Shown here in pieces: positions 51,801-64,000 of a stretch of DNA of 64,000 nt. Origin of the DNA: Haematobia irritans (Eukaryota > Arthropoda > Insecta > Diptera > Muscidae). The notes beneath the pieces were generated by a model. The model searched no databases and was not told the origin of the DNA. It was given only the letters and a program-made list of their open reading frames with translations. Within the stretch, counting starts at the first letter, position 1, and each line of letters begins with the position of its first letter. The stretch spans positions 21,301,274 through 21,365,273 of the forward strand of contig NC_134398.1 in the NCBI RefSeq assembly GCF_050003625.1. Reading direction: 5' to 3'. A program made the translations under genes and the position numbers.

Positions 51801-54800
51801 AAAATAGTGTGCTGGGCCATGGTGTGTATACGGGCCGATGGATCACCCGACTTGGCCAAAAGTTCTGGCAGCAAACGATCTACACAACGAGCCACCTCGC
51901 TTTGTGACACCCGTCCGGGTACATATTCCAAAAATAGAACTCTCACCGTTTCGGTGGCTTGATTGAATACAGAGTAAACAGCATCCCGCACCGATCTATG
52001 CAACAGGAAGGCAGCACTACGGGCCACTTTATTGGGTCCAGCTGTACTTTCAGTGTTTGCATTATTTGGCGTTTCTGTTTCTTGACCTTTAAGAAAATTC
52101 CGCAGACGAACGAGGCCATCTTCACGATCTTGAAATTGCCGTGAGTAGAATTGTTCAACCTGAAATGAAAGCGAATTAAAATGAATTTAGTTAATAATAT
52201 GACGGAGACATTATTCGAGGCATAGGGTATAAGGGATAACAGAAGATATGATGAACAGTGGTGTTAGATATGGTTCAATTTACAAGCGGATAATTATTTT
52301 TTCTTTTCTCCACTCGAAGTTAGCCCAAATTGAGTTATCTCCTCCGTCAAATCTATATCGAGGACTATGATAATGTCCTGAGTCCCTGTCAACTGCACAG
52401 AAAAAAAAGTGTCTTGTAAATTTCAGGACCAGTTTAACTTTCACATAGTTCAACAAATTTACTGTAATATAGTTCATTTCTCGTAACCACAACGAAAATT
52501 AACTTAGCTAAAGGAAAACTTATAAAAATTCAGTAAATGTTTTTTAGTTCACTAACTACGAAATGGGAAGGATTTTTCCTTAAATAAATTTCCAACACAG
52601 TAGTTAATGCATCCTTGATTCTATTATAAAAATACATGGACAATATAAAAATCTTACTACGAAATGTGGACAATTTACTAAGAAAAAATTTTGTATGGAA
52701 AAAATTTTTTGTAGTAAAAATTAACTTAACGACATTACCGAATCGCACGTTGGCTACCTACAGATTATTTCCCTTTTTATTATATGTTGGAGTGTTTTTA
52801 CTCACATTGAAAATTTTAGATAAAGTAGAATAAAAAGTAGTTAATATAATCCTTGACGGGTGTATATAATTTTTTATAGATTCCTCATAGATTTGGTATA
52901 TATTTTACCTTAACTTATAGATAGAATTCCAACTAATCAATAAACGTGTTACTGGAAAATGTGAGTGCATCATGTGAGGGAGTTTTTAGAGACATTTTGT
53001 GTATATCTCGTACGATTGTTTGTGTTTGTTATTGCGGCATTTATGCTGTTGTTGGTTGTTTTGATTCTAGAGACAATGGAATGTTCCTTTTGTGTTGTTG
53101 GTATCTTTTGTGGTGAGAGGTGTTTTCTTGCAATAGCGAGATCAGAAAGGGATCGTGTGTGTGTGTGGAGTTGTTTTTCTTTACGTCAGGTATGTATCCT
53201 TTATGACTATTTGTGTCTTTGAGTTTTATTGCTGCATTCAGTTCTGTTGATGTATTTATGAAGTGCACACGTGGATTTAATTTTGCAAAATTGTACGTGC
53301 GGTATTGGTGTGTATTAATGAAAATACATTTATTTCGAAACTGAGAAGTGAATGATGTGATGTTAGAGAAAGCAAAAACGCTTTTTATTGATAAAAAAAA
53401 CAAATAACAGATTAAGGAACTGTATATTTCTGTTAATAGTTTAAAATTAATGCGGATTTTTAATTGATTTACATAACAAATATACAACATCAGTGATAAT
53501 AGGATAATCTATATTTATTCTACATTTGGATCACAGGTTGGAGATGCAACCAGTTTTTTGAATCTATATTTTTTATGTTACAGCAATTCCTACATATGAG
53601 TACTAAGTTCGAGTTTAGCCGCTAAAATTAAAAATAAATCACTAAGAAAAGTATAAAATTATACGTCTTCGATACAAATTTAAATATAACTTGATGCAGA
53701 ATAGCCCAAACCAAATTTTTTATAAAGATTATTTTTTTATAATGGATTATTAGAAAACTTATCATGAAAATTTCGATTTTAGCCGCTAAACTCGAACTAA
53801 AATACTAAATGCTATACTGAAAAGTGGAAATTATGCCTAATTTTATAATATTTTTTATTTCAAATATATTCTGTGAATAATTTCAAAAAACGTCCCATTA
53901 GTCCATGGATATGATTCCTACTGGATGGATTTTTCAATGTGGTAAGTTTTTCTATAAACGGTATTTTGTCCGTTTTTGATAAAACCAAAATTTCAATTTA
54001 ATAAAAATAATTATTTTCACTTGCAGGTAGACAGGTCTTGTAATGGTATTTTTTTTTTTTTGTTTTTTGAATACTCTTACTGTTTAATGCTAATTAAGCT
54101 GAAATCCTTATTGGCTCTAGGAAATACTCTTGAAAACCGTGAGTTAAAAATCAATATGAACGATAGAATTTGATAATATTTTTCTTATATTTTGTATAAC
54201 TTTGCAATTTCAGATGCTTATAAGACAAATCCGCCCAATAAAAGTTAGACAAAATCGATGAAATTGGACAATAATTCAGGGAATATAGAAACGTATGCCA
54301 TATATATCTTCCATATGGATAGAAAACATGGAAATTTAAATTAATTAGTTTAGTCCTAATAACATAGAATAGTACTCTTTTGAAGAAGCAATTACTAACT
54401 ACCGACAAGTAACTGCATCCAACGAACTAATACAAATATTTCCTTTATTGTAAATCATAACCCATAGTTTTGTGTAATATAATAATAATTTTTTGAAATA
54501 AAATACTGGTGGTTATAGAAAATTGACTTGTTTTGAAAAAAAAATTTTTAGTTGTATAGAGGCTTGTTGTACCTTTGATTCCTCAATTTCTCTACTTTTT
54601 TGAAAATTATACCGACAAACAGTTTATTTCAAACCAATTTCTTAATACAGGTTTCCCAAAAAATTGTTAATTTTTCCGGATAGCAGGAATATTTTGAATG
54701 AGTTTAACTATATTCTTCCCACAGCATAGTAATAATGCACTAAAATACGATGCAATACATGAACTAATTTATAAGAAAATCATAAACTTATCTAGATGAA

Positions 54801-57800
54801 AAAAATCTTTGGCGCCAAATCATGGTCATTCTTACTATGGTTTAGTTCATTTTTCATAAAAAATAGTAAACTTTTTTTTCGGTGTGGCAACACATATTAA
54901 ACAAGTATATACGGACTTAAGTTCGGCCGGGCCGAATCTTAAATATCCATCACCATGAATCAAAAAATATAATTGTTTCCTTACACCGAAACAAATCCGT
55001 AGCTATAATATCGCTGAATTTAAGTTATTTTTATTGGAAAAAAAATTATTTGTTTGTACTAAAGTTTTATTATTTTTTACGAAATTTTCCACAGATTAAT
55101 GAAATCTTCCTTTTTTTTAAGTATGTCTCAAACATTTTATGAACTAAACGTGGGTATAAAGTTCAATGACCGTGCACATAAGTTCATTATGAACTAAAGC
55201 AAAAGAACGATTCCCAAAAAGTGGTCATTTTTTGGCGCCAATGATTTAGAAAACTCTTCGTCAGGTTACTTGAAAATACATGTGTAGAATCTCAGGTGGA
55301 TTTGATGACAGATACTCTGCCAAGCAAACATATATACCAACATAGAAATCGGGAGACTTGACACATGGGCCGACCCACACCATATTCGCTACACCTATTT
55401 ATGGCCGGAAATACCTCTAAATTTTGAATTTCCGGCAAATGGGATAAGGTTGGTTTAGGTTAGGTGGCAGCCCGATGTATCAGGTTCACTTAGACTATTC
55501 AGTCCATTGTGATACCACATTGGTGAACTTCTCTCTTATCACTGAGTGCTGCCCGATTCCATGTTAAGCTCAATGACAAGGGACCTCCTTTTTATAGCCG
55601 AGTCCGAACGCCGTTCCACATTGCAGTGAAACCACTTAGAGAAGCTTTGAAACCCTCAGAAATGTCACCAGCATTACTGAGGTGGGATAATCCACCGCTG
55701 AAAAAACTTTTTGGTATTCGGTCGAAGCAGGAATCGAACCCACGACCATGTGTATGCAAGGCGGGCATGCTAACCATTGCACCATGGTGGGATAAAAATT
55801 GGGGTGTTTCGAAGTAAAATCGGGAGATCAGTCTACTTGTGGGGTATATCAAAATTGATCGATACGCCCCATATTCAGCTCTTGATTTTGAATTTCAGGC
55901 AAATCGCATAAAAATTGGGATGTCTACACTACTTAGGAGCTCAACTCTGGAGATCGGTCCACATGATATAAATACAAAAACATGAACCACCATATTCGGC
56001 GTACTTATGCGTAGACCCAAAATATCTCCAGAGTTGATTGATTGAAGGTAAATCGGATAAAATTTGCTATGTCTAGAAGCCCAAGAAGTCACATCGGGCG
56101 ATCGGGATATATGGGGGCCATACAAAATCGTGCATATCAAAACCCGGACCGATATAGCCCATCTTCGAACTAGACCTGCGTGCAGATAAAAGACGAATAT
56201 GCACCAAATTTCAGGACGATAGGACGACTGTAGCGTGATTACAACAGACAGACAGCCAGACGGACATGCTTATATCGTCTTACAATTTCTCCCTGATCAA
56301 GAATATATATACTTTATACAGTCGGAAATCGATATTTCGAAGTGTTACAAACGGAATGACAAATTTGTTATACCCCCATAACCATCCTATTGGGTTTGGT
56401 ATAAAAATGAGCTTGGACTATTGCTATTGAAATTCCAAAACGTGTAACAGCTAACCAAATCTAGATTGGAAAGAGCCAAGGATTTCCTTCGTAGGAACGA
56501 AATTGTTCTGTTATATATTTTTTATAGAAATAAAATTTTGACAAAATTTTCCATTGAAATAAAACTTTGACAAAATTTTCTATAGAAATAAAATTTTGAC
56601 AAAATTTTCTATAGAAATAAAATTTTGATCAAATTTTCTATAGAAATAAAATTTTGACAAAATTTTCTATAGAAATAAAATTTTGACAAAATTTTCTATA
56701 GAAATAAAATTTGGATAAAATTTTTTATAGAAATAAAATTCTGACAACTTTTTTTTAGAAATTAAAATTTTGACAAAATTTTCTATAGAAATAAAATTTT
56801 GACAAAATTCTCTATAGAAATAAAATTTTGACAAAATTCTCTATAGAAATAAAATTTTAACAAAATTTTCTATAGAAATAAAATTTTGACAAAATTTTCT
56901 ATAAAAATAAAATTTTGACAAAATTTTCTATAGGAATAAAATTTTAACAAAATTTTCAATATAAATAAAATTTTGACAAAATTTTCTATAGAAATAAAAT
57001 TTGAATAAAATTTTCTATAGAAATAAAATTTTTACAAAATTTTCTATAGAAATAAAATTTTGACAAATTTTCTATAGAAATAAAATTTGGATAAAATTTT
57101 CTATAGGAATAAAATTTTGACAAAATTTTCTATAGAACTAAAATTTTAACAAAATTTTCTATAGAAATAAAATTTTGACAAAATTCTCTATAGAAATAAA
57201 ATTTTGACAAAATTTTCTATAGAAATAAAATTTTGACAAAATTTTCTATAGAAATAACATTCTGACAACATTTTCTATAGAGATAAAATTTTGACAGAAT
57301 TTTCTACAGAAATAAAATTTTGACAAAATTTTTCGGTAGAAATAAAATTTTGACAAAATTTTCGATAGAAATAAAATTTTGTCAAAATTTTCTATAGAAA
57401 TAAAATTTTGACAACATTTTCTATAGAAATAAAATTTTGATAAAATTTTCTATAGAAATAAAATTTTGACAAAATTTTTCTTTAAAAATAAAATTTTGAC
57501 AAAATTTTCTATAGAAATAAAATTTGCATAAAATTTTCTATAGAAATAAAATTTTTACAAAATTTTCTATAGAAATAAAATTTTGACAAATTTTCTATAG
57601 AAATAAAATTTGGATAAAATTTTCTATAGGAATAAAATTTTGACAAAATTTTCTATAGAACTAAAATTTTAACAAAATTTTCTATAGAACTAAAATTTTA
57701 ACAAAATTTTCTATAGAAATAAAATTTTGACAAAATTCTCTATAGACATAAAATTTTGACAAAATTTTCTATAGAAATAAAATTTTGACAAAATTTTCTA

Positions 57801-60800
57801 TAGAAATAACATTCTGACAACATTTTCTGTAGAAATAAAATTTTGACAGAATTTTCTACAGAAATAAAATTTTGACAAAATTTTTTATAGAAATAAAATT
57901 TTGACAAAATTTTCGATAGAAATACAATTTTGTCAAAATTTTCTATAGAAATAAAATTTTGACAACATTTTCTATAGAAATAAAATTTTGATAAAATTTT
58001 TTATAGAAATAAAATTTTGACAAAATTTTCTATAGAAATAAAATTTTGACAACATTTTTCTTTAAAAATAAAATTTTGACAAAATTTTTTTTTAAAAATA
58101 AAATTTTGACAAAATTTTCTATAGAAATAAAATTTGGATAAAATTTTCTATAGAAATAAAATTTTGACAAAATTTTCTATAGAAATAAAATTTTGATAAA
58201 ATTTTCTATAGAAATAAAATTTGGATAACATTTTCTATAGAAATAAAAATGACACAATTTTCTATAGAACTAAAATTTTGACAAAATTTTCTATAGAAAT
58301 AAAATTTTGACAATATTTTCTATAGAAATAAAATTTTGACAAAATTTTCTATAGAAATAAAATTTTGACAAAATTTTCTATAGAAATAAAATTTGGATAA
58401 AATATTCTATAGAAGTAAAATTTTGACAACATTTCCCATTGAAATAAAATCTTGACAAAATTTTCTATAGATATAAAGTTTCGGCAAAATTTTCTATAAG
58501 AATAAAATTTTGATAAAATTTTTTATAGAAATTTTGAAAAAAAAAATTATATAAAAATAAAATTTTGACAAAAATTTCTACAGAAATAAAATTTTGATAA
58601 AATATTCTATAGAAATAAAATTTTAATTTTTTCTATAGAATAATAGAAATAAAATTTTAACAAAATTTTCTATAGAAATAAAATTTTGACAACATTTTCT
58701 ATAGAAATAAAATTTTGCCAAAATTTTCTATAGAAATAAAATTTGGATAAAATTTTCTATAGAAATAAAATTTTGACAAAATTTTCTATAGAAATAAAAT
58801 TTTGACATTTTTAAAGTTCCTATAAAAATAAAATTTGGACAATATTTTCTATAGAAATAAAATTTTAACGAAACTTTCTATAAAAATAAAATTTTGACAA
58901 AATGTTCTATAGAAATAAAATCTTGATAATTTTTTTTAGAGAAATAAAAGTTTTATAGAAATAAAATTTTGACAAAATTTTCTATAGAAACAAAATTTTG
59001 TATAGGAACAAAATTTCAGTCATATATTTTCCTTTAAGAATTTTCTACTGCATGGATGGTTATAAGAAATTTTGTTCTTTATAAAAAATGATTGGTTATA
59101 AGAAAAAAACGCATATAAGAAAAAAATCTTGTATTTTCCGACTTTATCTACTGCGAATTTGAATATGACGGTTCGACCTTACAGATATTACTGAATTTCG
59201 ACTATCTACAAAATTCAAATCACATCATATATAGCACATTAAAAAAATAATAATAAAATATAAAAAAATACAATACTCACCATATCGTTACCAAAAACCA
59301 ATATCGGTAAGGCAGCCTGACGTCTTTCACGATCGTTTAGACGTGAACGTCCACGATTTGGGTCCGCTTCCAATAGAGCTGTACCTTGACACTCTCTTAA
59401 AAATTCATTAGTATTCGAACTGGATCAGGTCAAAGGGGGTTTGGTTTTTTTCATATATGTAGGTTTAAGTGTAACATCGATTACATCAAAATGGAAAAAT
59501 TACCAAAAATGAAATAAAAATAAAAATATTACAAAAAATGGACGAAATGGATAAGGGATGGCAAACATATATGATATCCCAGTTAATGGTGAGATGATAA
59601 GTTTTATTTTAGATTTTTTTTTATTTTTTTTTATTTATTTATTTATTTTTTTGTTTTTGATTTTTTTTTTAATTGTAGGCATGAATGAAATTCAAATGAA
59701 AAAGATAGACGGAGAGAAAGAGAAAAAGAGAAACAAGTTAGAACTAATTGAAGCTACAAATTAAAATTGACCTGTGGAGGTATATGACGATGACGATGAC
59801 CATGACGAGGATGTTGTCGATGGTGGTATCGGATCATCTACTAGACTATGGGGCATATTTAAGTAGTTCAAGTAGTACAAGTAGTAAGGTAGTAGCATGC
59901 ATGAAGAAAATACATATTAAATTATCTTTTTTTCTTATTCTAGTGAGTGTCTAAGAACTCTCACTAGTTAGAATATAAATTTTTTTAATACTGGGATATA
60001 TAGACTAAAGCTAGATTTTTGCTTGTTTTTCCAAATCTAAGGTCTTAACACAGAATCAAAATCTATATGCATTTTTAATTTCTACAAATAACGACGCATA
60101 CTTACTGCCTTAATGTGGGTATAGCCCGATCTTCATACTCTTCATAGGAATTTCGGGGGGCACTTTTATTACGCCTTCTCAAAGACCCCTGATGACTGGA
60201 CATTGGGGAACTGTGACGACTGGGACTACGTCTCATATTGAGCTTTGGAGACATTGGTATTTCATCATGAGATTTTCGCAAGTTGGAGGTTGATAATGAT
60301 GACACATGATCATTAAGGCTGCTACTATAGTTATGACTAAGGCCTGATTTACCACCACCCCCACCTCCTCCTGCTGCACTACCCCCACCCACGGAACTAT
60401 TTCCATCCGTAGATGATTTATCTTCTTGGCAACTTTTAGGACTCATGGCAGCTGTCATATGGGCCTCGGCCAGAGCTTGAGCCACATCTTGTAAACTGGG
60501 AGCCACGGGTAATATTGGTTTTGAGGCATATACTTCACAGGCCACATCATTGGCCGCCAAGGATTCACCATTCTTCTCCAGTAAATCATCAACAAGCAGA
60601 TGTTTAAACACCGCCGTCTTATACATCTCAATTTGTTCTTTCCTCAATTTGGCCGTGGTAAAATCTTCCTGTTGAACCGCTTGACGTTTGGCCAAGGCAT
60701 AACGTCCCAAACGTTCTCCGGCCGTACGCAAGGCACTCATGCATAGTTTCAACTTACGAGCGTATTCAAAGCGTTCACATGCCACCGCTTTGGATTTGCG

Positions 60801-61234
60801 ATCTTCCATTTCTCGTATTACATCCGCTATAGATTCTTCCACATACATAGAGAATAATAAGTCATCACACATTGATACCAAAGGTTGTTCCACACTCTCT
60901 CCTGATTCTGTAGTGGAGCCTGCCGCAACATTTTCTTCACATTCTTTGGTCCCATTTCCCTCACAACTGTCCAAATCTTCACCCAAAACATTGACAGCAA
61001 TTAAGGCAATTTGATTTTCACTATTGAACTCATTGACATAGGCACCACTGAGCCTAAGTTTTAGATGTGTACCCTTACGAGGATTAACCGATACGCTTTG
61101 AAGTTCCCGTGATTTATAATTGGTAGCTGCGTTATCAGCTAAGGCCACAAAACCAAGAAAATCGAAGCATTGTGATGATGGTGTACTGGGTATACTTTTG
61201 GGAGAGTAGTGCAACCAAAGTTCAACCTTTTCAG
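48654..61234 (-). CDS. Cep104: CEP104 centrosomal/ciliary tip protein, 5'-partial
   Basis: Six exons join in one frame: 60106-61234, 59281-59419, 51003-52159, 50794-50939, 50623-50745 and 48654-48802, giving 946 residues plus stop. Domain order matches the CEP104 family: the end of the N-terminal jelly-roll (VELWLHY, FDFLGFVALADN, SRELQSV), a helical coiled-coil part (ERLGRYALAKRQAVQQEDFT), a low-complexity linker, a TOG-type helical array, and a C-terminal run of three Cys/His zinc-binding segments. CEP104 binds tubulin through TOG and acts at centriole distal ends and ciliary tips; that is family knowledge. The missing first 60-70 residues must lie upstream of 61234. No S-x-I/L-P EB1-binding motif is seen. 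The introns are swollen by repeats (largest 7.1 kb). Confidence 0.93.
49310..49505 (-). mobile_element. Family 2 fragment in a Cep104 intron
   Basis: CGACTTGAAACATGGCACAA then GTAGTTGTTATTGAT and the TTCCGAATAAAACAAGC block match family 2. It stops at CACGGTTGCCACAGTTGG, the array-edge motif. Confidence 0.65.
49620..50555 (+). repeat. 29-bp array in a Cep104 intron
   Basis: About 32 units between the last two Cep104 exons. The edge at 49505-49560 carries GGTTGCCACAGTTGG and a GAATTCTACCAATAATGGTA block. Confidence 0.93.
50623..50745 (-). CDS. Cep104: Cep104 exon: second zinc-binding segment
   Basis: The acceptor CTAATCAG and donor AGAG|GTAATT bound 123 bases. It carries ECEV, IMCERCTE, LHQMEDYC. 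The AG two bases further on would put a stop in frame, so the first AG is used. Reading through the donor would add GNLH and stop, which is a possible short isoform. Confidence 0.85.
50794..50939 (-). CDS. Cep104: Cep104 exon: first zinc-binding segment
   Basis: The acceptor GTTTCAG and donor ACAA|GTGAGT bound 146 bases. It reads ICCPFCDW, LDRHYWKSCPFL, then CPQCSQVLEV with a closing His, the expected Cys/His spacing of the CEP104 zinc finger array. Confidence 0.9.
51003..52159 (-). CDS. Cep104: Cep104 exon: TOG domain
   Basis: The acceptor ATTTCAG and donor GTGAT|GTAAGT bound 1157 bases. Helical repeats run from VEQFYSRQFQDREDGL to the signature PPDDDITRRNLLYRQLF, which closes the TOG region in CEP104 proteins. 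A Ser-rich tail (SSDPQSPPSNRS, SSSRKNSNSNSNS) follows. Confidence 0.92.
52160..54902. other. Cep104 intron, non-repeat part
   Basis: AT-rich intron sequence with a short GTGTGTGTGTG run near 53157. I find no exon with good splice sites and no other gene. Confidence 0.5.
54903..56405 (+). mobile_element. Diverged family 2 copy in a Cep104 intron
   Basis: It starts CAAGTATATACGGACTTAAG then TTCGGCCGGGCCGAATCTTA and ends CCATCCTATTGGGTTTGGTA. Internal units have drifted (GATCGGTCCACATGATATAA). A SINE interrupts it at 55448-55788. Confidence 0.7.
55448..55788 (-). mobile_element. Full-length SINE in a Cep104 intron
   Basis: The target duplication GGGATAA lies at 55441-55447 and 55789-55795, and removal restores the family 2 unit GGCAAATGGGATAAAAATTG. 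The tRNA-like head lies at the right end. It is in sense orientation relative to Cep104. Confidence 0.93.
56515..59015 (+). repeat. 29-bp array with ~525-bp higher-order unit
   Basis: About 86 units in the 7.1-kb Cep104 intron. Marker variants (AATTTGGATAAAATTTTCTA with TAGGAATAAAA, then TATAGAACTAAAATTTTAAC) recur near 57080 and 57605, close to 18 units of 29 bases. Confidence 0.93.
59281..59419 (-). CDS. Cep104: Cep104 short exon before TOG
   Basis: The acceptor TGATCCAG and donor ATG|GTGAGT bound 139 bases that start in phase 2 and end in phase 0. It encodes SNTNEFLRECQGTALLEAD and then RRQAALPILVFGNDM, continuing into VEQFYSRQFQDRE of the next exon. Confidence 0.85.
59420..60105. other. 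Cep104 intron with low-complexity runs
   Basis: Contains a T-rich run (59605-59670), an AG-rich run near 59700-59740, a GACGATGACGATGACC run and short AAGTAGTACAAGTAGTA repeats. None is coding. Confidence 0.5.
60106..61234 (-). CDS. Cep104: Cep104 exon: jelly-roll end, coiled coil, linker
   Basis: The acceptor TTACTTTCAG is at 61235-61244 and the donor GGCA|GTAAGT at 60106. The exon starts with two bases of a split codon. The sequence around KVELWLHYSPKS and IALIAVNVLGED aligns with the CEP104 N-terminal domain. It ends with a Ser/Gly-rich linker and EEYEDRAIPTLR. The in-frame ATG a few codons upstream of the acceptor lies in intron and is not the true start. Confidence 0.9.
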
Positions 61235-61314
61235 CTGAAAGTAATCCGAAAAGAAAAGTCACAAACAGAAATTGTTATACGAATAATAATAAAGTGCACT
61301 GAAAACATCTAGAA

Positions 61315-64000
61315 CCCAAAACTTTGAGAAAATTTTCTATAGAAATCAAGAGTTTGAGAAAAATTTCCATAAAAATAAAATTAAAAAAAATGTCTATATA
61401 AATAACAATTTGACAACATTTTCTATAGAAATAAAAGTTTGACAGAATTTTTTATAGAAATAAAATTTTGACAGAATTTTTCTATAGAAATACAAATTTG
61501 CCAAGTTTCCTATAGAAATAAAATGTTGGCAAAATTTTCTATAGAAATAAAATTTTGACAAAAATTTCTATAGAAATAAAATTTTGACAAAAATTTCTAT
61601 AGAAATAAAATTTTGACAAAATTTTTTATAAAAATAATATTTTGGCAAAATTTTCCATAGAAATAAAATTGGCAAAATTTTCTATAGAATTAAAATTTTT
61701 ATAAAATTTGTTATAGAAAAAACATTTTGGTAAAATTTTCTATAACAAAAACATTTTGGCAAAGTTTTCTATAGATATAAAATTTTGAAAAATTTTGTAT
61801 AGTAATTAAATATTGAAAAAATCTATACAAATAAAATTTTGACGAAATTTTCTATAGAAATTAAATTTTGACCAAATATTTATAGATGTAAAATTTCGGA
61901 AAAATTTTCTATAGAAATAAAATTTTGACAAAATTTTCGATAGAAATAAAATTTTGACAAAAGTTTCTATAGAAATAAAATTTTGATAAAATTTTCTATA
62001 GAAATAAAATTTTGACAAAAGTTTCTATAGAAATAAAATTTTGATAAAATTTTCTATACAAATAAAACTTCGACAAAATTTTCAATAGAAATAAAATTTT
62101 GACAAAATTTTCTATAGAAATAAAATTTTGACAAAATTTTCTATAGAAATAAAATTTTGACAAAATTTTCTATAGAAATAAAATTTGGACAAAATTTTCT
62201 ATAGAAATAAAATTTTGATAAAATTTTCTAAAATGTTGACAAAATTTTCTATACAAATAAAATTTTGGCAAAACTTTCTATAGAAATAAAATTTTGACAA
62301 CATTTTCTATAGAAATCAAATGTTGGTAAAATTTTCTATCGAAATAAAATTTTAACAAAATTTTCTATAGAAATAAAATTTTGACAAAATTTTTTATAGA
62401 AATCAAATGTTGGTAAAATTTTCTATAGAAATAAAATTTTGACACAATTTTTTATAGAAATCAAATGTTGGTAAAATTTTCTATAGAAATAAAATTTTGA
62501 CAAAAATTTCTATAGAAATAAAATTTTGACAAAATTTTTTATAAAAATAATAATTTGGCAAAATTTTCCATAGAAATAAAATTTTGGCAAAATTTTCTAT
62601 AGAATTAAAATTTTATAAAATTTGTTATAGAAAAAACATTTTGGTAAAATTTTCTATAACAAAAACATTTTGGCAAAGTTTTCTATAGATATAAAATTTT
62701 GAAAAAATTTGTATAGTTATTAAATTTTGAAAAAATCTATACAAATAAAATTTTGACGAAATTTTCTATAGAAATGAAATTTTGACAAAATATTTATAGA
62801 TGTAAAATTTCGGAAAAATTTTCTATAGAAATAAAATTTTGAAAATATTTTGACAAAATTTTCGATAGAAATAAAATTTTGACAAAAGTTTCTATAGAAA
62901 TAAAATTTTGATAAAATTTTCTATAGAAATAAAATTTTGACAAAATTTTCTATAGAAATAAAATTTTGATAAAATTTTCTATAATAAAACTTCGACAAAA
63001 TTTTCAAGAGATATAAAATGTTGACAAAATTTTCTATAGAAATAAAATTTTGACAAAATTTTCTATAGAAATAAAATTTTGACAAAATTTTCTATAGAAA
63101 TAAAATTTTGACAAAATTTTCTATAGAAATAAAATTTTCTAAAATCTTGACAAAATTTTCTATACAAATAAAATTTTGAAAAAATTTTCTACAGAAATAA
63201 AATTTTGACAACATTTTCTATAGAAATAAAATTTTGACAAAATTTTCTATAGAAATAAAATTTTGACAAAAATTTCGATAGAAATAAAATTTTGACAAAA
63301 TTTTCTATAGAAATAAAATTTTGATAAAATTTTCTATAGAAATAAAATTTTGACAAAATTTTCTATACAAATAAAATTTCGACAAAATTTTCAATAGAAA
63401 TAAAATTGTTACAAAATTTTCTATAGAAATAAAATTTTGACAACATTTTCTATAGAAATAAAATTTTGACAACATTTTTTATAAAAATAATATTTTGGCA
63501 AAATTTTCCATAGAAATAAAATTTTGTCAAAATTTTCTATAGAATTAAAATTTTTATAAAAAACATTTTGGCAAAATTTTCTATAACAAAAACATTTTGG
63601 CAAAGTTTTCTATAGATATAAAATTTTTAAAAATTTTGTATAGTAATTAAATTTTGACTAAATTTTCTATAGAAATAAAATTTGGCAAAATTTTCAAAAG
63701 AAATAAAATTTTGGTACAATTTTCTTTAGAAATAAAATCTTCAATAGAAATAAAATTGTTACAAAATTTTCTATAGAAATAAAATTTTGACAACATTTTC
63801 TATAGAAGTAAAATTTTGACAACATTTTTTATAAAAATAATATTTTGGCAAAATTTTCCATAGAAATAAAATTTTGTCAAAATTTTCTATAGAATTAAAA
63901 TTTTTATAAAATTTGTTATAAAAAAACATTTTGGCAAAATTTTCTATAACAAAAACATTTTGGCAAAGTTTTCTATAGATATAAAATTTTTAAAAATTTT
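61315..64000 (+). repeat. 29-bp array with ~0.9-kb higher-order unit
   Basis: More than 90 units, reaching the window end, in the first Cep104 intron seen here. A marked block (AAAACATTTTGGTAAAATTT, TAACAAAAACATTTTGGCAA then AGTTTTCTATAGATATAAAA) recurs near 61720, 62635, 63560 and 63930. Confidence 0.93.

Noticed and set aside
51943..52158. Alternative minus-strand frame over the TOG exon start
   Set aside because: It is a frame-shifted shadow of the CEP104 exon, whose frame is fixed by the acceptor, the TOG motifs and the joined neighbours.
52965..53490. Open frames of 85 and 149 codons on opposite strands in the Cep104 intron
   Set aside because: No coding signature, no flanking splice sites or domains, and composition like surrounding intron.

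Overview
The window is eukaryotic nuclear DNA from a fly, most likely a calyptrate muscoid fly of the Muscidae group (house, stable or horn fly relatives). I base this on the repeat families, on GT-AG introns with short AT-rich flanks, and on a recognisable insect gene. I cannot name the species. Transposable elements and tandem repeats fill roughly three quarters of the sequence; the genes are small exons scattered between them.

I can support four genes. (1) Plus strand, 1810-22506: a gene I do not recognise, with a TATA box, a signal-peptide exon, at least eleven exons that all begin and end in phase 0, an Asn/Thr-rich ectodomain with an internal tandem repeat, and one C-terminal transmembrane segment. 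(2) Minus strand, 30040-30388: a two-exon, 86-residue secreted cationic peptide whose layout resembles dipteran cecropin genes. (3) Minus strand, 37448-38859: a four-exon relative of gene 2, with a mariner-type element in its second intron. (4) Minus strand, 48654-61234: the centriole and cilium-tip protein CEP104, complete from inside the N-terminal jelly-roll domain to the stop codon. Its first exon or exons lie beyond the window or inside the last repeat array.

The repeat landscape is dominated by arrays of a 29-bp AT-rich unit (consensus core GACAAAATTTTCTATAGAAA) that recur from end to end. Some show higher-order periodicity, one forms a palindromic fold-back element, and three lie in CEP104 introns. 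A different 29-bp, more GC-rich minisatellite (14540-16880) sits in an intron of gene 1. Interspersed families are: a tRNA-derived SINE (six copies, most with clear target-site duplications) ending in (CCTAA)n; a 5'-truncated LINE whose 3' tail resembles the SINE tail; two long unclassified families with internal ~100-200 bp periodicity and palindromic ends; two Helitron-like copies ending in CTAG; two broken mariner/Tc1-type elements; and a TA-flanked MITE nested in one of them.

The most noteworthy items are the undescribed phase-0 glycoprotein gene with a duplicated exon that has lost its acceptor site, the pair of cecropin-like peptide genes, the shared LINE/SINE tail, the four-layer transposon nest at 18.5-21.9 kb, and the terminal motif that suggests the 29-bp arrays are internal parts of a mobile element. 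Exon models are read by eye from splice sites, frame and phase; no transcript evidence is available here.
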